Source of the DNA: Pelobacter sp. UBA6093 | GTDB lineage: Bacteria > Desulfobacterota > Desulfuromonadia > Desulfuromonadales > Syntrophotaleaceae | Length of the DNA: 54,653 nt | Assembly (NCBI GenBank): GCA_002435955.1 | Contig: DIWZ01000003.1 | Location: forward strand, 3,187 to 57,839 | Direction: 5' to 3' | In this document: positions 1 to 8,085 of the stretch, in pieces | Numbering within the stretch: the stretch's first letter is position 1 | How the letters are laid out: each line of letters begins with the position of its first letter | Program-made: the position numbers and the translations under genes | The notes under the pieces: model-generated | Database searches by the model: none | What the model saw: the letters and a program-made list of their open reading frames with translations, nothing else | Told to the model about the DNA's origin: nothing

Positions 1-31
1 TTCTCAAACATCCAAATTTTCGCTTCGACCC

Positions 32-53
32 GGATAGTCCGACAGCCTCCTAG
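32..53. repeat. GTCCGACAG dispersed repeat, copy 1
   Basis: This 22-bp stretch contains GGATAGTCCGACAG and matches the reverse complement of 54618-54639 at 21 of 22 positions. It lies just upstream of the first gene. A shorter related copy is at 37519-37533. The function is unknown. It is probably a dispersed intergenic repeat, but its full extent is cut off by the window edge. Confidence 0.6.
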
Positions 54-75
54 CCCGCCCCTGGAGCAAACAGAC

Positions 76-672
76 ATGAACAGATCTTTCAGTCGGTACC
101 TGGTTCCGATTCTGATTCTTATGCTGCTGCTGGCGGCCGGTTGGTTCGCCTACCGCGCCATGCAGCGAGTGGCGAAGGTGGGCCAGGATGCGACCGAGGT
201 GACGGTAGCGTTGCCGCAACGAGAAGTGATCCTTTATTTTGGCAGCCAGGACGGATTCAGCCTGGTTGCCGAAGCCCGCGAAGTGCCGGATGGCGAAGAA
301 GGGCAACTGGTGAAGGAAATCATCCAGTCCCTGAGCCTCGGCCCGCACTCCAGGCTGATCCCGATTCTGCCACCGGGGCCCCGGCTTCTCGGCTACACCG
401 AGCAGGACGGAATCGCAACCCTCGATTTCAGCAGCGAACTGGTTGCCGCTCATCCGGGAGGGAGCATGTCGGAGTTGCTGACGGTATACGGACTGGTCAA
501 TACCCTGGCCGTCAATTTTCCTCATATCCGCAAGGTGCGCATTCTGATTGACGGACAGCCGGTGGAAACCCTCAAGGGGCATGTCGACCTGCGCCAGCCG
601 ATTGCCGCCGATTTTCGTTTTACCCGCCCGTCCGCCGAGGATGCGGCATCGACCCTACAGGAGAATCCATAG
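76..672 (+). CDS. GerMN-domain membrane-anchored protein
   Basis: This 198-residue protein has one hydrophobic segment at about residues 10-27, preceded by a short basic head. That pattern fits an uncleaved anchor or signal peptide. The rest matches the GerMN domain pattern (a predicted extracytoplasmic fold named after spore-germination GerM), with the typical 'ATLDFSSEL' and 'VYGLVNTLA' motifs at about residues 115-145. GerMN proteins also occur in non-sporulating Gram-negative bacteria, where the role is unclear, so spore function should not be inferred. The ATG has GGAG nine bases upstream. The stop is one base before the metH ATG, so the two are probably co-transcribed. Confidence 0.75.
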   Translation: MNRSFSRYLVPILILMLLLAAGWFAYRAMQRVAKVGQDATEVTVALPQREVILYFGSQDGFSLVAEAREVPDGEEGQLVKEIIQSLSLGPHSRLIPILPPGPRLLGYTEQDGIATLDFSSELVAAHPGGSMSELLTVYGLVNTLAVNFPHIRKVRILIDGQPVETLKGHVDLRQPIAADFRFTRPSAEDAASTLQENP

Positions 673-673
673 C

Positions 674-3079
674 ATGGCCGACTTCATCGCCGCAATCAAG
701 GAACGCGTACTGGTGCTGGACGGCGCCATGGGCACCATGCTGCAGGAGCGCGGACTCAAAGCCGGTGGTTGTCCGGAAGAGATGAACCTGACAGCCCCGC
801 AGGTGGTGGAGGCTGTGCATCGCGAGTATGCCGAGGCTGGCGCCGATATTATCGTCACCAACAGTTTTGGTGGCAGTCGCTTGAAACTGTCGCATTACGG
901 CCTGGAAGGGCAGGTGCATCAAATCAACGTCCGTTCCGTCGAACTGGCCCGTCGCGCCGCCGGGCCGAGTTGTTTTGTCGCCGCATCCATCGGACCTACA
1001 GGACGATTTCTGCGACCGGTGGGGGATGCTGATTTCGATGAAATGGTGGAGGTGTTTGGCGAGCAGGTGCGTGCATTTGCCGAGGCCGGCGCCGACCTGA
1101 TCACCATGGAAACCTTTCTGGATATCGCCGAACTGCGGGCGGCGGTGATTGCCTGCCGCGAATTTTCCAGCCTTCCGGTCATGGCCCTGATGACCTTCGA
1201 AAATGAAGGGCGCAGCGTGCTTGGCACCTCCCCGGAAGCGGCAGCCGTAACCCTTGAGGCGCTTGGCGTGGCGGTGGTCGGAACCAACTGCGGGCTTGGC
1301 GTGGAGGGGGTTTATCAGATGCTGGCGCGTATGCGCAAGGTCTGCTCGATTCCCCTGATCGCCCAGCCCAATGCCGGCCTGCCCCAGCTTATCGATGGTC
1401 AGACCGTTTTCAATGCCACGCCGGAAGATATGGTGGTTTATCATCAGCGCTTGCTGGATATCGGCGTACGGGTCATCGGCGGATGTTGCGGTACCACCCC
1501 GGCACACATCCGGGCCATGCAACAGGCACTGCGGGGATTGCCGCAGGGCTGGACTCCGCCGGCGCGGCGCTGCCTGCTGTCCAGTCGTACCGAGGTGGCC
1601 GAAATCGGCGGACAGGCAGCCTGTGCCATCATTGGTGAACGTATTAACCCCACCGGACGCAAAGCCTATGCCCAGGAATTGCGTGAAGGTAAAACCGCTT
1701 ATATCCGGCGTGAGGCCCAGGCCCAGGTGGCGGCAGGTGCCCATCTGCTGGATGTCAATTGTGGCGCGCCCGGCGTCGACGAACCGGCATCGCTGGAGCG
1801 TGCCGTGCTGGCCGCCGCAGGCGTGATCCAGGTGCCCCTGGTGCTCGATTCTTCCGATCCGGCAGCCTTGGAGCGTGGCCTGAAAGTGGCCGATGGCAAG
1901 GTACTGATCAATTCCGTGTCGGGGGAGCAGAAGAGTCTGCAGGGGATTTTACCCCTGGCCAAAAAATACGGCGCCGCGGTCATCGCCCTGGCTCTGGACG
2001 GCGCGGGAATCCCCGAGACTGCCGAGGAACGGCTGGCGGTGGCGAGGCGCATTCGCGATGCGGCCATGGCTGTCGGCATGGCGCCTGAGGACATCATCGT
2101 CGATTGCCTGACTCTGACCGTTTCGGCCGAGCAGAAGCGGGCCATGGAAACCATCCGCACCCTGCGGCTGGTCCGCGACGAACTCGGGCTGGCGACGGCG
2201 TTGGGTGTCAGCAATATTTCTTTCGGTCTGCCGTGCCGGCCGGTTCTGTCCTCGGTGTTTTTTGCCATGGCCCTGGAGGCCGGTTTGTCGGCTGCCATTA
2301 TCAATCCCCTGGAAGAACGCATGATGGATGCCTATCGGGCGGCCATGGTGCTGCTCGGCAAGGATGTGCGTGCCGAAAGTTATATCGCCGCCTATTCCGA
2401 TATCGTGACCGCACCGGCGGCAACGGATTCGACTGCCGCACCGGCGGGCATCCGCGAGCGGTTGGCCGCGGCCATTATCGAGGGGGACAAGGACGGCGTG
2501 ATCGCCCTGGTCGAGCAGGCCCTGGGTGAAGGGCTGGATACGGCCACGATCAGCAACGAAGGGTTGCTCCCAGGTTTGGAGGAAGTAGGGCGGCGTTTCG
2601 GTGCTAACCGCATCTTCCTGCCGCAGGTCATGCAGTCGGCGGAAACCATGCAAACCGCTTTCGCTCGCCTCAAGCAGGAGATGCAGGGCGGATCCTTTGC
2701 CTCACTGGGGCGGATTCTGATGGCGACCGTCGAAGGGGATATTCACGATATCGGCAAGAATATCGTCTGTACCCTGCTGGAAAACCACGGTTTCGAAGTT
2801 ATCGATCTGGGCAAAAACGTTTCTGCCGATCGCATTGTGGAACAAGCCGTCACGCTCGAAGTCGATGCGGTGGGGCTGTCGGCCCTGATGACCACCACCA
2901 TCGAGCAGATGCGCGTGACTGTCAACCGTCTGCGCGAAGCCGGCATCAAGGTCTTCACCATGGTCGGCGGCGCGGTGGTCACCCAGGAATATGCCGATGA
3001 AATCGGTGCCGATATGTACGCCGCCGATGCCCTGGAGGCGGTGGCTAAAGCAAAAAAACTGCTGGCGGCAGAACGCTGA
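674..3079 (+). CDS. metH: Cobalamin-dependent methionine synthase lacking the reactivation domain
   Basis: The protein moves a methyl group from methyltetrahydrofolate to homocysteine through cobalamin. At 801 residues it has three modules: a homocysteine methyltransferase domain (about 1-300) with zinc ligands C206, C271 and C272, a pterin-binding barrel (about 320-590), and the B12 helical and Rossmann modules (about 610-801) with D689-I-H691, where His691 is the expected cobalt ligand. The C-terminal AdoMet-binding reactivation domain of E. coli MetH (about 1,200 residues) is absent, as in other short MetH forms of anaerobes; a separate reactivase would be needed elsewhere. I chose the ATG one base after the previous stop because the open frame further upstream overlaps the GerMN gene and has no homologous look. 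metX lies about 22 kb away. Confidence 0.95.
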   Translation: MADFIAAIKERVLVLDGAMGTMLQERGLKAGGCPEEMNLTAPQVVEAVHREYAEAGADIIVTNSFGGSRLKLSHYGLEGQVHQINVRSVELARRAAGPSCFVAASIGPTGRFLRPVGDADFDEMVEVFGEQVRAFAEAGADLITMETFLDIAELRAAVIACREFSSLPVMALMTFENEGRSVLGTSPEAAAVTLEALGVAVVGTNCGLGVEGVYQMLARMRKVCSIPLIAQPNAGLPQLIDGQTVFNATPEDMVVYHQRLLDIGVRVIGGCCGTTPAHIRAMQQALRGLPQGWTPPARRCLLSSRTEVAEIGGQAACAIIGERINPTGRKAYAQELREGKTAYIRREAQAQVAAGAHLLDVNCGAPGVDEPASLERAVLAAAGVIQVPLVLDSSDPAALERGLKVADGKVLINSVSGEQKSLQGILPLAKKYGAAVIALALDGAGIPETAEERLAVARRIRDAAMAVGMAPEDIIVDCLTLTVSAEQKRAMETIRTLRLVRDELGLATALGVSNISFGLPCRPVLSSVFFAMALEAGLSAAIINPLEERMMDAYRAAMVLLGKDVRAESYIAAYSDIVTAPAATDSTAAPAGIRERLAAAIIEGDKDGVIALVEQALGEGLDTATISNEGLLPGLEEVGRRFGANRIFLPQVMQSAETMQTAFARLKQEMQGGSFASLGRILMATVEGDIHDIGKNIVCTLLENHGFEVIDLGKNVSADRIVEQAVTLEVDAVGLSALMTTTIEQMRVTVNRLREAGIKVFTMVGGAVVTQEYADEIGADMYAADALEAVAKAKKLLAAER

Positions 3080-3166
3080 CCAGACTTCGAGGCTATTGCA
3101 CCGAAACACCGGCTGTGATAACTATAGGCGTCCGTTTTCCCAGAACGGGCGGTACGCGAGGAACCC

Positions 3167-3613
3167 ATGGTAGGCGGATATAATCATAATTTTCGATACA
3201 AAGGGCGCGTGTTTCACGTCCAGACCGAGGACGGTGGTGCCAAAAATCCCCAGATTGTGACCCTGCTGTACGAGGGAGGCACGATCCTGGCTTCCTGCAA
3301 GACCTCCTATGCCGATCTGCTGGGTAACGAATCCCTGCGGGAGCAGGTCGAGCAGCGCATGAAAATCCAGCACAAAGAGATGCTGCGACGTCTGCGGGAC
3401 GGGGAACTGGATGCCAAAGCCGGTTTTGCCATAGCCTCCGACTCGCAACCCGACGCCCCCTCATGCACTCCTTCCGGCGCTTCAGGGATTTCAAGCCAAA
3501 ATCAACAAGTGGACGTTTCCGCGGCCGATGCTGTGCCGCCGGAGGCTGGCTCCCTGGACGAACTGGTGTTCGCCTATCTGGCCGGCAACGACCCTCGCTA
3601 TAAAAAATCGTAA
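3167..3613 (+). CDS. Conserved hypothetical protein
   Basis: This is a 148-residue soluble protein with no signal peptide or membrane segment. The first 85 residues (motifs 'YNHNFRYKGRVFHVQTED' and 'TILASCKTSYADLL') look compact and conserved. The tail to residue 148 is polar and low in conservation signals. I recall similar proteins only from Geobacter and Desulfuromonas relatives, without known function. The ATG follows a CGAGGA ribosome-binding site. It lies between metH and the transketolase genes on the same strand, with an 87-base gap to metH that holds a small CCGTT/AACGG hairpin. Confidence 0.65.
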   Translation: MVGGYNHNFRYKGRVFHVQTEDGGAKNPQIVTLLYEGGTILASCKTSYADLLGNESLREQVEQRMKIQHKEMLRRLRDGELDAKAGFAIASDSQPDAPSCTPSGASGISSQNQQVDVSAADAVPPEAGSLDELVFAYLAGNDPRYKKS

Positions 3614-3700
3614 TCGCCTGCCCGTCGGTGGCGCTGGTCGCTACCTGGACCTGCGTTGCAGGACGGGTCTGATTTTTTCAGGAAAGGAAAAGAAGTAACG

Positions 3701-4525
3701 ATGTTGAGCGAACAAAAAGTCCAGGAACTCGAGCAGACTGCTCGGGAGTTGCGGGTGGACATTCTCAAAATGCTGCACCGGTCCCAATCGGGACATACCG
3801 GAGGCAGTCTGTCGGCCATCGATATCATGGCCGTTCTTTTTTTTCATCAGATGAAACACGATGCCACCTGTCCTGACTGGTCGGAGCGTGACCGTTTCGT
3901 TTTGTCCAAAGGGCATGCGGCTCCGGCCCTTTATGCCTGCCTGGCACGTGCCGGCTACTTCCCCAAGGAAGATCTCGCGACTCTGCGGCAGCTCGGCAGC
4001 CATCTGCAGGGTCACCCTGACATGCGCAAGACTCCCGGTGTTGAGGTATGCACCGGCTCCCTCGGTCAGGGGTTGTCCCAAGCTGTAGGCCTGGCGCTGG
4101 CGAACCGGGTGGCCGGCCGCCGTTCGCGGGTTTTTGCTCTGCTGGGTGACGGCGAGTTGCAGGAAGGGCAGATCTGGGAAGCTGTCATGAGTGCCGCGCA
4201 TTATCAGCTTTCCGATTTGTGTATCGTGGTCGATTGCAACGGTCTGCAAATCGACGGGTTCACCGCGGATGTGATGAATGTCGGGCCGGTTGCGGCTAAA
4301 TTCGCCGCCTTCAACCTGCATGTCATTGAAGCCGACGGGCACGACATCGACTCTCTGGGGCAGGCCTTTGCCTCCGCCGAGGTGTCAGACCGACCTGCCG
4401 TGATTGTTGCCAGGACCGTCAAGGGCAAAGGTGTGTCGATTTTTGAAAATAAAGCCAAATACCATGGCCTGGCGCCGAGTGACGAAGAACTGCAGGTGTC
4501 CCTGCAGGTTCTGGGAGCGCTTTAG
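3701..4525 (+). CDS. tktA: Transketolase N-terminal subunit
   Basis: This 274-residue protein is the thiamine-diphosphate half of a split transketolase, which transfers two-carbon ketol units in the non-oxidative pentose phosphate pathway. The ThDP/Mg motif is visible as 'GDGELQEGQIWEA' (about residues 148-160), with 'GSLGQGLS' and 'KGHAAPALY' before it. The start at 3701 is preferred over an upstream in-frame TTG because GGAAAGGAAAAG lies just before it. The matching C-terminal half starts 109 bases downstream, the usual two-gene arrangement in many anaerobes. Confidence 0.93.
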   Translation: MLSEQKVQELEQTARELRVDILKMLHRSQSGHTGGSLSAIDIMAVLFFHQMKHDATCPDWSERDRFVLSKGHAAPALYACLARAGYFPKEDLATLRQLGSHLQGHPDMRKTPGVEVCTGSLGQGLSQAVGLALANRVAGRRSRVFALLGDGELQEGQIWEAVMSAAHYQLSDLCIVVDCNGLQIDGFTADVMNVGPVAAKFAAFNLHVIEADGHDIDSLGQAFASAEVSDRPAVIVARTVKGKGVSIFENKAKYHGLAPSDEELQVSLQVLGAL

Positions 4526-4634
4526 ACCGGGGTTTGCGTGAAACCTCATGCAAAAACCTGGCTGAGGTTATGCTGCTACCGATACGATGCCCGCTGATGG
4601 CCGCGGGATTGCTAAACAGAAAGCGAATAACGCA

Positions 4635-5570
4635 ATGATTGCAACCAGAGATGCATACGGCAAGGCTCTGTTGGAGCTGGGCCGTCAGAATCCTAAAATC
4701 GTCGCACTGGATGCCGACCTGTCCGGCTCGACCAAGACTGCCCAGTTCGGCAAGGAATTCCCCGAACGGTTTTTCAATGCCGGTATCGCCGAGGCCAACA
4801 TGGTCGGCATGGCTGCCGGCTTGGCTGCCGGCGGCATGATCCCCTTTGCCTCGACCTTCGCGGTATTTGCCGCCGGGCGGGCTTTTGAACAGATTCGCCA
4901 GTCGTTGGCGTATCCGCGCATGAATGTCAAGGTGGTCGCTACCCATGGCGGCATCACCGTCGGCGAAGATGGCGGTTCCCATCAGTCGATAGAAGATCTT
5001 GCCATCATGCGGTCCCTGCCCAACATGACCGTGCTGTGCCCGGCCGACGGTCCCGAAACAGCAGCCGCCATTCGTGCCGCCGCGGCATTTGAAGGCCCTG
5101 TTTATATTCGCTTGGGGCGCGGCAAGGTGCCGGTGGTGTTTACCGAGGATTGCAGTTTCGAGATCGGTCGGGGCGTGACTCTCCGGGAGGGCAAAGATGT
5201 CACCCTGATAGGGACCGGCCTGATGACAGCCATGGCACTGCAAGCGGCCGAGGAACTGGCCGGTAAAGGTATTGACGCGCGGGTGTTGCACCTCGGCAGC
5301 ATCAAGCCCCTGGATGAGGAACTGGTGCTGAAGGCTGCCCGGGAAACCGGCGCCATCGTTACCGCTGAAGAACATTCGGTGATTGGCGGTCTTGGTGGTG
5401 CGGTATGCGAGGCACTGGCCGAAGGTTGCCCGACTCCGGTTGAACGGATCGGTATGCGTGACGTGTTCGGCCAGTCCGGTCCCGCCGAAAAGCTGCTGGA
5501 ATATTACGGACTGACGGCCGACAAGCTGGTAGAGGCTGCTGAACGCGTGCTGCAGCGCAAAATCCGATAA
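4635..5570 (+). CDS. tktB: Transketolase C-terminal subunit
   Basis: This 311-residue protein carries the pyrimidine-binding and C-terminal domains of transketolase and should pair with the subunit just upstream. Recognisable signatures are 'DADLSGSTKT' near the N-terminus, 'THGGITVGEDGGSHQ' (about 110-124), and the C-terminal 'LGSIKPLDEE'. An in-frame ATG 48 bases earlier exists, but the encoded extra residues lie outside the family pattern and 4635 gives the expected length. A perfect inverted repeat follows the stop at 5579-5603. Confidence 0.92.
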   Translation: MIATRDAYGKALLELGRQNPKIVALDADLSGSTKTAQFGKEFPERFFNAGIAEANMVGMAAGLAAGGMIPFASTFAVFAAGRAFEQIRQSLAYPRMNVKVVATHGGITVGEDGGSHQSIEDLAIMRSLPNMTVLCPADGPETAAAIRAAAAFEGPVYIRLGRGKVPVVFTEDCSFEIGRGVTLREGKDVTLIGTGLMTAMALQAAEELAGKGIDARVLHLGSIKPLDEELVLKAARETGAIVTAEEHSVIGGLGGAVCEALAEGCPTPVERIGMRDVFGQSGPAEKLLEYYGLTADKLVEAAERVLQRKIR

Positions 5571-5578
5571 CTCAGTAT

Positions 5579-5603
5579 CCATCCGGAGTTTCCGGATGGA
5601 TAC
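5579..5603. terminator. Perfect 11-bp inverted repeat after tktB
   Basis: ATCCATCCGGA and TCCGGATGGAT enclose a GTT loop. There is no T-tract, so it may be a weak terminator or a processed hairpin. Its sequence resembles the hairpin repeats at 12059-12083 and 26456-26478, which share the CCATCCGGAAACT core. Confidence 0.55.
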
Positions 5604-5639
5604 CAACTCATTGAGCCGCATGCCAAGACGGGAAAACCT

Positions 5640-7013
5640 GTGAAACACCACGCGAATATCCTGATTGTCGATGCCGATCAGGCTCTCGGCCAGGCGTTGG
5701 AACAGATGCTCAGCAGTCGGGGGCATACTGTCAAACGTACCTGCTTCGGGCAGGCCGCTTTAGATATCCTGGCGAGCGAAACGCCGGAGTTGATGATTCT
5801 CGATCTTCAACTGCCCGATGTCGATGGCTGGCAAGTACTGGAACAGGCCGGTGCCCTTGGCGATGCCTGCCCGGTGGTGGTTTCCACCGCTCTGGAGCTG
5901 CCGGAACATGCCGTCACCGCAATACTTGACGGTCCCGGCGACTACCTGCGCAAGCCGGCTTCTGCCGAGGAACTGAGCGTGGTAGTGCAGCGCACCCTGG
6001 AAACCAGCCGCCTGCGCAAGGAAGTGGCCTGCCTGCGCAACCAGAAAAGCGAACGCTTCGGCCAGCCCTCCATCATCGCCAGCAGTCGAGAGATGCGGCA
6101 GGTGCTGGAGATGGTCGAGAAGGTTGCCGGCAGCGATGCCTCCACAGTCTTCATCCAGGGGGAAAGCGGCACCGGCAAGGAACTGGTGGCGCGGGCGATT
6201 CATTATCAGAGCGCCCGTGCCGAGCAGCCGTTCATGGCTATCAACTGTGCCGCCGTGCCACAGACCCTGCTCGAAAGCGAGTTGATGGGCCACGAAAAAG
6301 GTGCCTTCACCGACGCCAAGAACCTTAAAAAGGGTCTGTTTGAACTGGCCGATGGCGGCACCGTATTTCTCGATGAAATCGGCGATATGGATCCGGCCAT
6401 GCAGGCCAAACTGCTGCGCGTGCTGGAAGAACGTACCTTCCGGCGGGTTGGCGGTACCCGCGACATAACCGTTGATGTGCGCATCCTTTCGGCAACCAAC
6501 CGGGATCTGCGCAAGGCCATGGAAGACAAATCCTTCCGGCCTGATCTGTACTACCGCATCGGCGTCATCCCCATCCAACTGCCGCCGCTGCGCGAGCGTC
6601 GTGACGATATCCTGCCCCTGGCCGAGTTTTTTATCAGCCAGTTCAACCGCGAATTTCATAAAAATGTTCAGGGCATTTCCCGTATGGCGCAGAAGATTCT
6701 GCTTGAATACGCGTGGCCCGGCAATATCCGCGAGCTGCGCAACGTCATCGAACGCTCCATCATCCTCGAATGCGAAGACCAGTTGCTGGTCGAAAACCTG
6801 CCCCGCGAACTGGTGGCCCAATCGGTGGGCGACAATATCGGTCCCCTCAATTTTCAACTCCCCGCCGAAGGGGTCAATATCGAGGATATCGAGCGCGAAC
6901 TCATCCGGCAGTCCCTGGAAATGGCCAAAGGCAATCAGACCCAGGCGGCCAAGTTGCTGCACCTGGGGATAGACGCTTTTCGTTACCGAATGAAGAAATT
7001 CGACTTTATGTGA
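5640..7013 (+). CDS. Sigma-54-dependent NtrC-family response regulator
   Basis: This 457-residue regulator has a receiver domain (about 1-120, phosphoacceptor D55), an AAA+ central domain (about 145-380) with Walker A GESGTGKE at 174-181 and Walker B 'VFLDEIGDMD', and a Fis-type helix-turn-helix in the last 45 residues ('NQTQAAKLLHL'). The sigma-54 contact loop reads GAFTDA (221-226) instead of GAFTGA. It starts with GTG. No histidine kinase is adjacent, so it is an orphan here and its target genes are unknown. A 10-bp hairpin at 7045-7072 follows the stop. Confidence 0.92.
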   Translation: MKHHANILIVDADQALGQALEQMLSSRGHTVKRTCFGQAALDILASETPELMILDLQLPDVDGWQVLEQAGALGDACPVVVSTALELPEHAVTAILDGPGDYLRKPASAEELSVVVQRTLETSRLRKEVACLRNQKSERFGQPSIIASSREMRQVLEMVEKVAGSDASTVFIQGESGTGKELVARAIHYQSARAEQPFMAINCAAVPQTLLESELMGHEKGAFTDAKNLKKGLFELADGGTVFLDEIGDMDPAMQAKLLRVLEERTFRRVGGTRDITVDVRILSATNRDLRKAMEDKSFRPDLYYRIGVIPIQLPPLRERRDDILPLAEFFISQFNREFHKNVQGISRMAQKILLEYAWPGNIRELRNVIERSIILECEDQLLVENLPRELVAQSVGDNIGPLNFQLPAEGVNIEDIERELIRQSLEMAKGNQTQAAKLLHLGIDAFRYRMKKFDFM

Positions 7014-7022
7014 GAAGCAGTC

Positions 7023-7043
7023 ATTGGTGATTCGTGATTGGTG
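7023..7043. repeat. Three heptamers ATTSGTG
   Basis: Three consecutive 7-mers (ATTGGTG, ATTCGTG, ATTGGTG) lie directly after the response-regulator stop. They are separated by a hairpin from the longer CTCAGCM array at 7098-7160. Confidence 0.7.
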
Positions 7044-7044
7044 A

Positions 7045-7072
7045 AACGGCGCTGGCGGAATGCAGCGCCGTT
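7045..7072. terminator. Hairpin after the sigma-54 regulator
   Basis: AACGGCGCTG and CAGCGCCGTT form a perfect 10-bp stem with an 8-base loop. No T-tract follows, so termination is plausible but not certain. Confidence 0.5.
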
Positions 7073-7097
7073 CCTCTATCTGACCGGTGTCAGCGAT

Positions 7098-7160
7098 CTC
7101 AGCCCTCAGCCCTCAGCCCTCAGCCCTCAGCACTCAGCACTCAGCACTCAGCACTCAGCA
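7098..7160. repeat. Nine-copy heptamer tandem repeat CTCAGCM
   Basis: Four copies of CTCAGCC are followed without gaps by five copies of CTCAGCA (63 bp). The array lies just beyond the 3' end of the DJ-1 gene. Two or three degenerate units of the same repeat recur at 9635-9655 on the other side of the photolyase cassette. Slippage-prone repeats of this kind often vary in copy number between strains. Confidence 0.9.
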
Positions 7161-7174
7161 CTAGGTCCTCAACA

Positions 7175-7690
7175 CTATGTCAACGCCTCGGCGATGGTGC
7201 GACAGAATGCCGGCAGGTCGCCGGGCATGCGCGAAGTGATCAGGTTGCCGTCGCGCACCACTTCCTTGTCGACATAATGTGCGCCGGCATTGATCAGATC
7301 GTCGCGAATAGCGAAATAGCAGGTCAGGGTACGGCCTTCGACGATGCGTGCCGAGGCCAGCAACCAGGTGCCGTGGCAGATGGCCGCCACGATTTTATTG
7401 GCCTGATGGGCCTGCAGCACCAGATCTATCATGGTGTCGAAGCGCCGCATGCGATCCGGGGCATAACCTCCCGGAATGATCATGGCGTCGAACCGGTCGC
7501 CGCGCACCGCGTCCATCGATACGTCGGCATCCACCGGGTAGCCGTGTTTGGAGCTGTAACCTTTTTTTTCCGGGCCGATCACCGTAACCTCTGCGCCAGC
7601 CTCGCGAAACCGTAGAACTGGGTACCACAGTTCCAGATCCTCGTACAGATCTTCCACCAATACCCCAATGTGTTTGTTTTTCAGTGACAT
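7175..7690 (-). CDS. DJ-1/PfpI-family glutamine amidotransferase-like protein
   Basis: This 171-residue single-domain protein has the nucleophile elbow 'AAICHGTW' with Cys105-His106 and the 'IIPGGYAPD' loop (72-80). The acidic partner is probably E17 or E20 in 'DLYEDLEL'. The family includes intracellular cysteine peptidases and protein or nucleotide deglycases linked to stress. The exact activity cannot be read from sequence. Its start overlaps the end of the upstream minus-strand gene by 10 bases, so it is the last gene of a three-gene operon with the truncated MBL protein and the photolyase. Confidence 0.88.
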   Translation of the reverse strand: MSLKNKHIGVLVEDLYEDLELWYPVLRFREAGAEVTVIGPEKKGYSSKHGYPVDADVSMDAVRGDRFDAMIIPGGYAPDRMRRFDTMIDLVLQAHQANKIVAAICHGTWLLASARIVEGRTLTCYFAIRDDLINAGAHYVDKEVVRDGNLITSRMPGDLPAFCRTIAEALT

Positions 7691-8085
7691 GTCGTGTCCT
7701 CCTCGCTGGGCAACAGCAGGGTCATGCCGTCATAGGCGATAGACGCCTGAATACCCAGCTTGCTTGCGTTGCTTTGCAGTTGGTGAGCGACCCGATTTTC
7801 ATCGGCGATGATTTCCTTACCGCAGTGGCTGACCAGCATGCGCGGTACCCTTTGCTGAGCGCACCAGCGCAACTGATCAAACAGGGGTGCATGCCCATAA
7901 AGCATACCATCCTCGATACGCAGCAGCGAATTGCGATGCGAAGCGCCGTCGCCGCTGTAAATCTGCACGTCCGATAATGCGTGGCGCTGCTCAGGGATGG
8001 CGGCCACCTTCAGCAGGCTCTGGCGGGCATGGCGGGCGTTACGGTGTTCGATGTAACTGAGTGTGCCGTGAAAAGTCAGTTTCAT
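7681..8085 (-). CDS. MBL-fold hydrolase-like protein with the metal-binding core missing
   Basis: This is a 134-residue protein. The first 25 residues ('KLTFHGTLSYIE...R..RHARQSLL') resemble the start of a metallo-beta-lactamase-fold hydrolase of about 250 residues. Residues from about 40 on ('IYSGDGASHRNSLLR', 'YGHAPLFDQLRWC', 'RMLVSHCGKEI', 'AYDGMTLLL') resemble the C-terminal part of the same family. The HxHxDH motif and the segment between are absent, as if about 130 residues were removed in frame. Catalysis is therefore unlikely. It overlaps the photolyase stop (ATGA) and the DJ-1 start, so translation remains coupled. The family match is from memory of the motif pattern. Confidence 0.65.
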   Translation of the reverse strand: MKLTFHGTLSYIEHRNARHARQSLLKVAAIPEQRHALSDVQIYSGDGASHRNSLLRIEDGMLYGHAPLFDQLRWCAQQRVPRMLVSHCGKEIIADENRVAHQLQSNASKLGIQASIAYDGMTLLLPSEEDTTCH

